This document shows positions 7,099-12,632 of a DNA stretch of 17,443 bases, piece by piece. Under the pieces are notes generated by a model. It saw only the letters and a program-made list of their open reading frames with translations, was not told where the DNA came from and did no database searches. The DNA is from Gaiellasilicea sp051005735 (GTDB lineage Bacteria > Actinomycetota > Thermoleophilia > Gaiellales > Gaiellaceae). Both the position numbers and the translations under genes were made by a program. Position 1 is the first letter of the stretch, and every line of letters starts with the position of its first letter. Location: assembly GCA_051005735.1 (NCBI GenBank), contig JBPCJB010000155.1:1-17443 (forward strand). The letters run 5' to 3'.

Positions 7099-8619
7099 GT
7101 GGCGCTCGAGCCCCTCTCGCCGTCGCACCAGCGCGGCGTCCGCCCCCCGGTCGAGCAATCGAATCCGCCGCCCGCCGACGTCCGCTCCGGACGACCCTAC
7201 GCGCTCCTCGCCGCTCCGCTGCGCACCCTCGGCAGGAGGCTGCTCAGCGTCGCCACCCTCGCCACGCTCGACATCGCTGGGCTCGCGCTCGGGATCTACA
7301 CGGCACTCGTCCTCCGCGAGCTCGTCTACGGCAACTCGGACATCCTCTGGGGCCTCCTCTGGAAGGGGCCCTCGACCTGGCTTCCCTTCCTCGCGCCGAT
7401 CACTGTGCTCGTCTTCTGGCAGTCCGGCCTCTACGCCTCGCGCGAGCGCCGCGCCGGTCCCGGCACCGTCGTCTCCTCGCTCGTCCTGATCGCGCTCGTC
7501 GTGCTCGCTTTCGGGATCGGAACCGACTACGACTTCACGACCTCTGGCTTGATCCCCGTCGCTACTGCGCTCAGCGCGATCACGATCGGGCTCTTCCGCG
7601 CCGCCTACGCGTCGGCGACGGCGGAGCTCCTGCGCGTCTCGGGCGTGCGCAGGCGCGTGATCCTCGTCGGCCACGGCGAGGCGCTGACGGCGTTGCACCG
7701 AACCCTCGGAAGCGGCCGAGGCAACATCGACTACGAGTTCGTCGGCGCGATCGCACACGCGGGCGAGCCGGGCCTGCGCGTGCTCGGCGAGCTCGCCGAG
7801 CTCTCGGAGATCCTCTCGCGTGAGCGGGCGGACGAGCTGATCCTCGCCGAGGAGGATCTCGACGAGGAGCGGGTGCTGGCGATCGTCGAGGCCGCGCACA
7901 GCCGCGGCGTCCGGGTCCGGCTGGCGCCGAAGACGACGGAGTTGCTCGTCCAGCGTGGCGAATACGTCCCCGGTGAGGGCGCGCCGCTCTTCGAGCTCCG
8001 GCCACCCGTGCTCGCCGGCGCCGACTGGATCGTCAAACGCACCTTCGACACCATCGTCAGCCTGTTGGTCGTCACCGTCGGACTGCCGTTCTGGCTGCTC
8101 GTCGCGGCCGCGATCAAGCTCGACTCGGGCGGCCCGATCTTCTACCTCGACCGGCGCGTCGGCGTCGGCGAGCACGAGTTCCCGATGTTCAAGTTCAGGA
8201 CGATGGTGCAGGGCGCCGACCGGCAGCAGTCGAGGCTCGAGGCCCGGAACGAGGCCGAGGGCGCCCTCTTCAAGATCCGCGACGATCCTCGAGTGACGCG
8301 CGTCGGCGCGGTGCTGCGCCGGCTCTCGCTCGACGAGCTGCCGCAGGTCCTGAACGTGCTTCGCGGCGAGATGAGTCTCGTCGGGCCGCGGCCGCTACCG
8401 CTCCGCGACTACGACAAGCTCGCGCCCTGGCACCGCAAGCGCTACCTCGTCCTCCCCGGGATCACGGGTCTCTGGCAGATCTCGGGCCGCTCGAATCTTT
8501 CCTTCGACGATCTCGTCCGGCTCGACTTCTACTACCTCGAGAACTGGTCGATCTGGCTCGACATCTCGATCCTCGTCAAGACGATCCCGGCCGTCCTCGG
8601 CGCGCGAGGCGCCTATTAG
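7099..8619 (+). CDS. WbaP/CpsE-type polyprenyl-phosphate sugar-1-phosphate transferase
   Basis: 506 residues from the GTG at 7099, chosen because a near-consensus -10 box ends 8 nt before it; a TTG at 7054 in the same frame lies upstream of that box and is rejected. About four membrane helices occupy roughly residues 45-170. A central cytoplasmic Rossmann-like domain follows (RRRVILVGHGEALTAL onward). The C-terminal catalytic domain begins near KRTFDTIVSLL and shows the PglC-type motifs FYLDRRVG, FKFRTMV, LSLDELPQ, SLVGPRP and PGITGLWQISGRS. The enzyme transfers a sugar 1-phosphate from a nucleotide sugar to undecaprenyl phosphate, the first step of repeat-unit assembly. The sugar (often glucose or galactose in this family) cannot be decided. 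It is followed by a 104-bp gap with a terminator-like hairpin. Confidence 0.95.
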   Translation: MALEPLSPSHQRGVRPPVEQSNPPPADVRSGRPYALLAAPLRTLGRRLLSVATLATLDIAGLALGIYTALVLRELVYGNSDILWGLLWKGPSTWLPFLAPITVLVFWQSGLYASRERRAGPGTVVSSLVLIALVVLAFGIGTDYDFTTSGLIPVATALSAITIGLFRAAYASATAELLRVSGVRRRVILVGHGEALTALHRTLGSGRGNIDYEFVGAIAHAGEPGLRVLGELAELSEILSRERADELILAEEDLDEERVLAIVEAAHSRGVRVRLAPKTTELLVQRGEYVPGEGAPLFELRPPVLAGADWIVKRTFDTIVSLLVVTVGLPFWLLVAAAIKLDSGGPIFYLDRRVGVGEHEFPMFKFRTMVQGADRQQSRLEARNEAEGALFKIRDDPRVTRVGAVLRRLSLDELPQVLNVLRGEMSLVGPRPLPLRDYDKLAPWHRKRYLVLPGITGLWQISGRSNLSFDDLVRLDFYYLENWSIWLDISILVKTIPAVLGARGAY

Positions 8620-8663
8620 CTTGCGCGGGGGTCGCGTCGCTCCCACCCACTCAGCCACCAACC

Positions 8664-8686
8664 AGCCCGCATCGCGCCGGCGGGCT
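8664..8686 (+). terminator. Terminator-like hairpin after the WbaP-like gene
   Basis: Arms AGCCCGC (8664-8670) and GCGGGCT (8680-8686) pair perfectly around a 9-nt loop, 44 bases after the stop codon at 8619. Only a weak T-rich tail (TTACC, later CCTTCAT) follows, so efficiency is uncertain. It separates the WbaP-like gene from the putative promoter at 8711. Confidence 0.45.
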
Positions 8687-8710
8687 TACCGATCCTTCAT
8701 CCCGGCTCCC

Positions 8711-8716
8711 TAGACT
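8711..8716 (+). promoter_or_regulatory. Putative -10 box upstream of the leader ORF
   Basis: TAGACT fits TANNNT and ends 7 nt before the ATG at 8724, the same geometry as the other boxes in this window. It would drive a leaderless small ORF and, behind it, the CgeB-like/GT2/DUF2304 operon. No good -35 is visible. Confidence 0.4.
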
Positions 8717-8723
8717 CACCACG

Positions 8724-8831
8724 ATGAGCCTGATGAAAGCGGTGTGCTTGGGGCCGCGGGCGGCCCCATTTAGGGGTCTTCGCGCGGTCGGAATCCGCTT
8801 CTGCGGATTTCGGCCGCTGCGCAACAGATGA
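8724..8831 (+). CDS. Putative 35-residue leader ORF, coupled to the CgeB-like gene
   Basis: An ATG at 8724 opens a 35-codon frame ending in TGA at 8829-8831. The stop overlaps the ATG of the next gene as ATGA (8828-8831), the classic arrangement for translational coupling. A TANNNT box ends 7 nt before the ATG. The peptide is basic, begins MSLMKAVCLGPRAAP and ends RFCGFRPLRNR, with no recognisable domain. Most of it is encoded by the two-hairpin repeat. In the other repeat copy the same frame would read GPRSGPFRDLRAMSIRFCG, close to GPRAAPFRGLRAVGIRFCG here, although that copy has no evident start codon. It may be a regulatory leader peptide whose translation affects the hairpins, or a chance open frame in a repeat. 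The downstream gene has no obvious ribosome binding site of its own, which favours coupling. Confidence 0.4.
   Translation: MSLMKAVCLGPRAAPFRGLRAVGIRFCGFRPLRNR
8750..8825 (+). repeat. Two-hairpin repeat element, copy 2
   Basis: Hairpin 1 spans 8750-8767 (arms GGGGCCG/CGGCCCC, 4-nt loop). A linker containing TTTAGGGGTCTTCGCGCG follows. Hairpin 2 spans 8788-8813 (11 pairs, two of them G-U, around TTCT). Against copy 1, hairpin 2 has three compensated pair changes (C-G to A-U, A-U to G-C, G-C to C-G) plus two changes to wobble pairs, so pairing is kept while sequence changes. The element ends two bases before the start codon of the CgeB-like gene and would sit in its leader RNA. Confidence 0.85.
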
Positions 8832-10042
8832 GAGCGCCGAAGCTCCTCGCGGTCGCGTCGGCCGTCGACCTCGACTTCCGCTACGGCTGCACGCCCGCGT
8901 GGTGGCAGCTCTGGAAGGGGCTCTACGAGGTCGGGGTCGACCTGATCGTGACGCCCTACCGCGGCCGCCCCGTCGAGTCCCCCTGGTGGCGGACGGCGCC
9001 CAATCCGACGTACTACGAGGGCGAGAGCTTCGTCGCCGCGCAGACCGGGCTCGCGCGGCTGAAGGGCGATCGCGTCCTGCGCCGCGCCGAAGACCGGCCC
9101 GAGGAGACCGCGCTCGACCGTGCAGCCCGCGAGACGATCTGGCGCTGGGTCACCCCGCGCTGGAAGCGGCATCTGACGAAGGTGCTGGAACGCGAGCGCG
9201 ACGTCGATGCCGTGATCGTCTTCACGGTTCCGATGGCGCACTTCCGCGGGATCCCCACGTACCTGCGCGAGCGGTTCGGCGTTCCCGTCGTCTTCTACGA
9301 CGGCGACGTGCCGATGAGCCTGCCCGAGTTCGGCGGCATGGACGGCGGCTTCAACTACTACCACGGCGCCGACCCGTCCGAGTACGACCTCGTGGTCTCG
9401 AACTCGGAGGGCGGGCTCCCGCGCCTCCTCGAGCTCGGCGCCCGTCGTGCGGAGGCCGTCTTCTGGGGCGCCGACCCCGAATTCTTCGCGCCACGACAGG
9501 TCGAGAAGACGAGCGACGTCTTCTTCTACGGGCACGGGGACAAGTTCCGGCGCGACTGGATCGCCGCACTGGTCGGTGAGCCGAGCCGGGTGGCGCCCGA
9601 GGTCGACTTCCTGCTCGGCGGCCGCGATTTCCAGGGCGACACCGGCAGCGCCCGCGCCGTCGACACGATCTCGTTCAACACCTTCTCGCACGCGATCTCA
9701 CAGGCGCGGATCAACCTCAACATCACGCGCCGCTCTCACGCGACGGTGCACGCGTCCTCGACGTGCCGGCCGTTCGAGCTGGCGGCAAGCGGCGCCGCGA
9801 TCGTCTCGAACCCGCATGCGGGGATCGAGCGGTGGTTCGAGCCGGGCAAGGAGCTGCTCGTCGTCGAGAGCGCGGATGAGGCGCTGGCGGCCTACCGCGA
9901 CCTGCTCGCGGATCCGGCCCAGGCCGAGGCGATGGGCGGGCGAGCGCGCGAGCGCGTCCTCGACGAGCACACCTATGCCCGGCGGGCGCAGCAGCTGCTC
10001 GAGCTCGTCGGCACCGGCTCGTACGCGGCAGCCCGTGTCTGA
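8828..10042 (+). CDS. CgeB-like glycosyltransferase
   Basis: 404 residues from the ATG at 8828. The N-terminal half is variable (YGCTPAWWQLWKGLYEVGVDL, FTVPMAHFRGIPTYL, VPVVFYDGDVPMSL). The C-terminal part matches the glycosyltransferase family-1-like domain found in CgeB and spore-coat proteins: RINLNITRRSHA, CRPFELAASGAAIVSNP, IERWFEPGKELLVVES, and a final helix region with DPAQAEAMGGRARERVLDEH. These enzymes are taken to be nucleotide-sugar-dependent glycosyltransferases with GT-B fold; the substrate is unknown. The gene begins on the stop of the putative leader ORF and overlaps the next gene by 8 bases, so it heads a tight operon with the GT2 and DUF2304 genes. Confidence 0.88.
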   Translation: MRAPKLLAVASAVDLDFRYGCTPAWWQLWKGLYEVGVDLIVTPYRGRPVESPWWRTAPNPTYYEGESFVAAQTGLARLKGDRVLRRAEDRPEETALDRAARETIWRWVTPRWKRHLTKVLERERDVDAVIVFTVPMAHFRGIPTYLRERFGVPVVFYDGDVPMSLPEFGGMDGGFNYYHGADPSEYDLVVSNSEGGLPRLLELGARRAEAVFWGADPEFFAPRQVEKTSDVFFYGHGDKFRRDWIAALVGEPSRVAPEVDFLLGGRDFQGDTGSARAVDTISFNTFSHAISQARINLNITRRSHATVHASSTCRPFELAASGAAIVSNPHAGIERWFEPGKELLVVESADEALAAYRDLLADPAQAEAMGGRARERVLDEHTYARRAQQLLELVGTGSYAAARV

Positions 10043-10760
10043 TCCGCGCCGAATCGCGATTGTCCCGGCCCGGAACGAGGAAGGCGCGATCGGGCAGGTC
10101 GTCGCCGAGATCCGTGCCTTCGACCCCGGCCTCGACGTCCTGGTGATCGACGACGGCTCCGTCGACCGCACGGCGGCGCGGGCTACAGAGGCCGGTGCCG
10201 CAGTCGTCAGGCTTCCGTTCAACCTCGGGATCGGCGGGGCCGTCCAGACAGGCTTCATGTACGCGCTGGCGCACAGCTACGAGCTCGCCGTCCGGCTCGA
10301 CGGCGACGGCCAGCACGACCCCTCGGAGCTCCCGAAGCTGATCGAGCCCGTGCTCCGCGGCGATGCCGACATCGTCGTCGGCTCCCGCTTCGCCGCTTCA
10401 GGCGACTCCTACCGCCCGCCGCTCGCGCGCCGCGCCGGAATCCGCTTCTTCGCCGGGATCGTCTCGCTCCTCGTGCGCCAGCGCGTCACCGACACGACCT
10501 CCGGCTTTCAGGCCCTGAACGGTGAGGGGATCCGCCTCTTCGCCGACGACTACCCCCACGACTATCCCGAGGTCGAAGCGACCGTGATGGTCGTCAAGCA
10601 TCGACTCAGGCTGCTCGAGGTGCCCGTCCTGATGCGCGAGCGCGAGCACGGCTCGTCCTCGATCACCGCGCTCCGCTCGGCCTACTACGTGCTCAAGGTG
10701 ACGCTGGCGCTGCTCGTCGGCGTCTTCCGGCGCAAGGCAGTGCCCGCGAGGGACGCGTGA
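10035..10760 (+). CDS. GT2 glycosyltransferase, polyprenyl-phosphate sugar synthase-like
   Basis: 241 residues from the GTG at 10035, which overlaps the previous gene by 8 bases; the longer open frame from 9447 is a shadow inside that gene. GT-A fold motifs are clear: IAIVPARNEEGAIGQVV, VLVIDDGSVDRTA, RLPFNLGIGGAVQTGF, and the metal-binding DGDGQHDP at 89-96, then IVVGSRF and DTTSGFQALN. It ends with one hydrophobic stretch (YYVLKVTLALLVGVF). The length and motifs resemble dolichol-phosphate mannose synthase (DPM1-like) enzymes, which load a sugar from GDP-mannose or UDP-glucose onto a polyprenyl phosphate. Such lipid donors feed GT-C enzymes, of which this window has three. It is followed immediately by a DUF2304 gene, a recurrent partner of this type of GT2. 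Confidence 0.93.
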   Translation: MSDPRRIAIVPARNEEGAIGQVVAEIRAFDPGLDVLVIDDGSVDRTAARATEAGAAVVRLPFNLGIGGAVQTGFMYALAHSYELAVRLDGDGQHDPSELPKLIEPVLRGDADIVVGSRFAASGDSYRPPLARRAGIRFFAGIVSLLVRQRVTDTTSGFQALNGEGIRLFADDYPHDYPEVEATVMVVKHRLRLLEVPVLMREREHGSSSITALRSAYYVLKVTLALLVGVFRRKAVPARDA

Positions 10761-11179
10761 CGCCCCTACGAGTCTCGATCGCGGCCTCGATCGCCTCGAT
10801 CCTGCTGATCCTGATCGTCTTCGAGCTGATCCGCAGCCGCCGCCTCCGCGAGCGCTATGCGCTCCTCTGGCTCGCGACCGGCGTCGCGCTGCTCGTCCTC
10901 TCCGCCTGGCGAGGCGGCCTCAACACGATCGCCGGTTGGGTCGGCGTCTCCACCTACCCACCGGCCGTCCTCTTCGCCGTGGCGACGGTGTTCATTCTCG
11001 CGGTCCTGCTTCACTACTCGACGGTGATTTCGCGCCTCAGCGACCAGAGCACGATTCTGGCTCAGCGGGTGGCGCTGCTCGAGCAGCAGGCGCCTACCGG
11101 CTCACTGATGGCGCCGCAGGACGAAGGAGCCGGGCTCCGCCCGGTTCCGACCGAATCGGCCACGCAGCGCGGACCGTAG
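10757..11179 (+). CDS. DUF2304-family small membrane protein
   Basis: 140 residues from a GTG whose last bases form the stop of the GT2 gene (GTGA, 10757-10760). Three hydrophobic segments lie at about 7-24, 35-51 and 69-88, with a basic RSRRLRERYALLWL motif between the first two, as in DUF2304 proteins. A short amphipathic coil (ISRLSDQSTILAQRVALLEQ, about 91-110) follows the last helix. DUF2304 proteins are often encoded beside DPM-like GT2 genes and may anchor or assist them; this is context, not proven function. The tail after residue 111 (PTGSLMAPQDEG onward) looks non-conserved. Bases 11046-11089, encoding the coil, are duplicated 176 bp downstream at 11222-11265. Confidence 0.88.
   Translation: MTPLRVSIAASIASILLILIVFELIRSRRLRERYALLWLATGVALLVLSAWRGGLNTIAGWVGVSTYPPAVLFAVATVFILAVLLHYSTVISRLSDQSTILAQRVALLEQQAPTGSLMAPQDEGAGLRPVPTESATQRGP
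11046..11089 (+). repeat. 44-bp direct repeat, copy A
   Basis: Begins AGAGCACGATTCTGGCTCAG. It matches 11222-11265 at 41 of 44 positions, the first 31 identical. It encodes the end of the DUF2304 coil (STILAQRVALLEQ). Two of the three differences fall at third codon positions of this frame and are synonymous. Confidence 0.9.
11126..11148. other. GC-rich hairpin near the 3' end of the DUF2304 gene
   Basis: Arms GGAGCCGGGC and GCCCGGTTCC form ten pairs (one G-U) around a TCC loop inside the last codons of the DUF2304 gene. It lies between the two copies of the 44-bp repeat. It could assist termination with the hairpin at 11192, or be a remnant of inserted sequence. Confidence 0.5.
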
Positions 11180-11191
11180 AAGAAGGGGGCT

Positions 11192-11218
11192 CGCGGGGGA
11201 AACATGGTTTCCCTCGCG
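11192..11218. terminator. Hairpin between convergent genes, likely bidirectional terminator
   Basis: Arms CGCGGGGGAAAC (11192-11203) and GTTTCCCTCGCG (11207-11218) form 12 pairs with one G-U around an ATG loop. It fills the 39-bp gap between the DUF2304 stop (TAG at 11177-11179) and the convergent GT-C stop (11219-11221). No T-run follows on either strand, so intrinsic termination is plausible but not certain. Confidence 0.6.
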
Positions 11219-12598
11219 CTAAGAGCACGATTCTGGCTCAGCGGGTGGCGCTCCTCGAACAGCGGAGCCGGAACGTTCGAGAAGAGCGAGCTCGCCGATC
11301 TGCCGACGCGTCGGAAAGCGAGCCTCCAAGCGCGCGAGCAAGTCCGGCTCGACGCGGAAGGAGCGACCGACGACGACGACGCGGACTCGCTCATGGTCGA
11401 CGAGCTCGAGGACGCAGTCGCCGTCGAGGGAGCCGGAGGCGAACCGGACCGCCGAGGTGTCGACGAGCTCACCCGGCAACGCTCGTCCGGCGAGGTAGGC
11501 GACGAGCGGCACGTCGGTCACGAAGACGCCGTCGTCCGGAACGAGCGCGCGGACCTCCGCCGCGGCCTCTGCAAGCGCGGGCTCGGGCGGGGCGAGCCGG
11601 TCGCTACGGCGCCCTTGCTGCGCCGAGCCGGCGAGGACGACGAGCGCGAGCGCAGCCACGGGGATCCGTCGACCTTCCACCGCGCGACCCAGGACCGCGC
11701 CGGCCGGTAGAGAGAACGCGGCCGCGAAGAGGACGAAGTGGTGGTCGAGCACGGGCCGCTGCCAGGCGAGGAACGCGGCCGAGGCGAGCGCCCATACCCA
11801 GAGCGCGGCGAGCGGGCGCGGGCGGCGTGCCCGGACGAGCCAGGCGACCGCGCCCGCGGCGACGAGGAAGGTGAAGACGAGCCGCGGATCGAACGAGCGC
11901 GCCACCCGCTCGACGTTCGCGCCCAGCCCCTCGCCGGCCGAGCGCGCGTCCGTGTGGAAGGCGACGACGTCGTCGTAGAGCTCGCCGAGCACTCGAGCGT
12001 AGACCGCGAGCAGCGCGGCCGTCACGGCCGCGCCACCCACCAGGAAGGCGACCACCAGCCGTCGCGGCGCGCCAAGCGCGTGCAGGAGGCCGAAGGCGGG
12101 AACGAGCGCCGTCAGCACGAGGAGCTTGACCGAGACGGCCGTGGCAAGAACCACGCCGGCGGCGAGCGCCAGCGTCAACGACTCCTGCCGCGCGCCGACG
12201 GCGAGAAGCGCGAGCCCACCGAGCGCGAGCGCGACCGATGGCCCGTCGGCAGCGACCCGCGCCGACTCGACGGCGTAGGCAGGCGCCGTCAGGAGGACGC
12301 CCGCAGCGCCGAGCCCGCCGAGCCGGCCGGCGAGCGTATGCCCGAGCGACCACGCAGCGACCACTCCAAGCACCGCGACGGCGACGAAGAGCACCCGGGT
12401 CGCCTCGACCGAGTCGCCGGGAAGCGCCGTCGCGAGCCGGACGAGCGCGTAGAAGCCCGGTGGCTGCGACGCGAACACATCCTCGCCCAGATGCTCGCTC
12501 CGCCCGAGCGCATCGGCGCTCGCGAGGTAGACGCCCTCGTCGTAGTTGGCGCCGCTGTCGAGCCCGCGCGAGCAGAGAAGCGCGGCGGCGAGAGCCAC
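11219..12598 (-). CDS. GT-C (GT39/PMT-like) membrane glycosyltransferase
   Basis: 459 residues from the first in-frame start, the GTG at 12598. The first external loop carries the family signature: NYDEGVYL near residue 18-25, then FASQPPGFYALVRLA near 42-56 (compare the usual DE ... KPPG pattern). About ten hydrophobic segments follow, and a soluble C-terminal part contains VPDDGVFVTDVPLVAYLAG and ARFPTRRQIGELALLER. The family uses polyprenyl-phosphate sugars to glycosylate acceptors outside the membrane. Two oddities: the last 15 or so residues are antisense to the duplicated 44-bp segment, so the natural end is probably near LLERSG; and the protein starts directly in a membrane helix, while a GTGA overlap with the upstream gene at 12636 would supply basic residues but is out of frame by one base. 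Confidence 0.87.
   Translation of the reverse strand: MALAAALLCSRGLDSGANYDEGVYLASADALGRSEHLGEDVFASQPPGFYALVRLATALPGDSVEATRVLFVAVAVLGVVAAWSLGHTLAGRLGGLGAAGVLLTAPAYAVESARVAADGPSVALALGGLALLAVGARQESLTLALAAGVVLATAVSVKLLVLTALVPAFGLLHALGAPRRLVVAFLVGGAAVTAALLAVYARVLGELYDDVVAFHTDARSAGEGLGANVERVARSFDPRLVFTFLVAAGAVAWLVRARRPRPLAALWVWALASAAFLAWQRPVLDHHFVLFAAAFSLPAGAVLGRAVEGRRIPVAALALVVLAGSAQQGRRSDRLAPPEPALAEAAAEVRALVPDDGVFVTDVPLVAYLAGRALPGELVDTSAVRFASGSLDGDCVLELVDHERVRVVVVGRSFRVEPDLLARLEARFPTRRQIGELALLERSGSAVRGAPPAEPESCS
11222..11265 (+). repeat. 44-bp direct repeat, copy B
   Basis: Second copy of the DUF2304 coil-encoding segment, 176 bp downstream of the first and not in the same frame with it. In its own plus-strand frame it still reads STILAQRVALLEQR, then loses resemblance. 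On the minus strand it forms the last codons of the GT-C gene. Confidence 0.9.
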
Positions 12599-12632
12599 TC
12601 CGCCGACTCGACGGCCCAGCCGAGCCTCCGCG

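Noticed and set aside
8768..8776. TTTAGGG resembling a plant telomere unit
   Set aside because: Occurs once per repeat copy, never in tandem; its meaning here is the stop codons and linker.
10436..10456. GGAATCCGCTTCTTCGCC resembling hairpin 2 of the repeat
   Set aside because: The match stops after the loop, the 3' arm is absent, and it is ordinary GT2 coding sequence (GIRFFAG).
11046..11265. Insertion sequence flanked by target-site duplications
   Set aside because: No transposase or terminal inverted repeats; 44 bp is too long for a usual target duplication and the copies differ in a codon-aware way.
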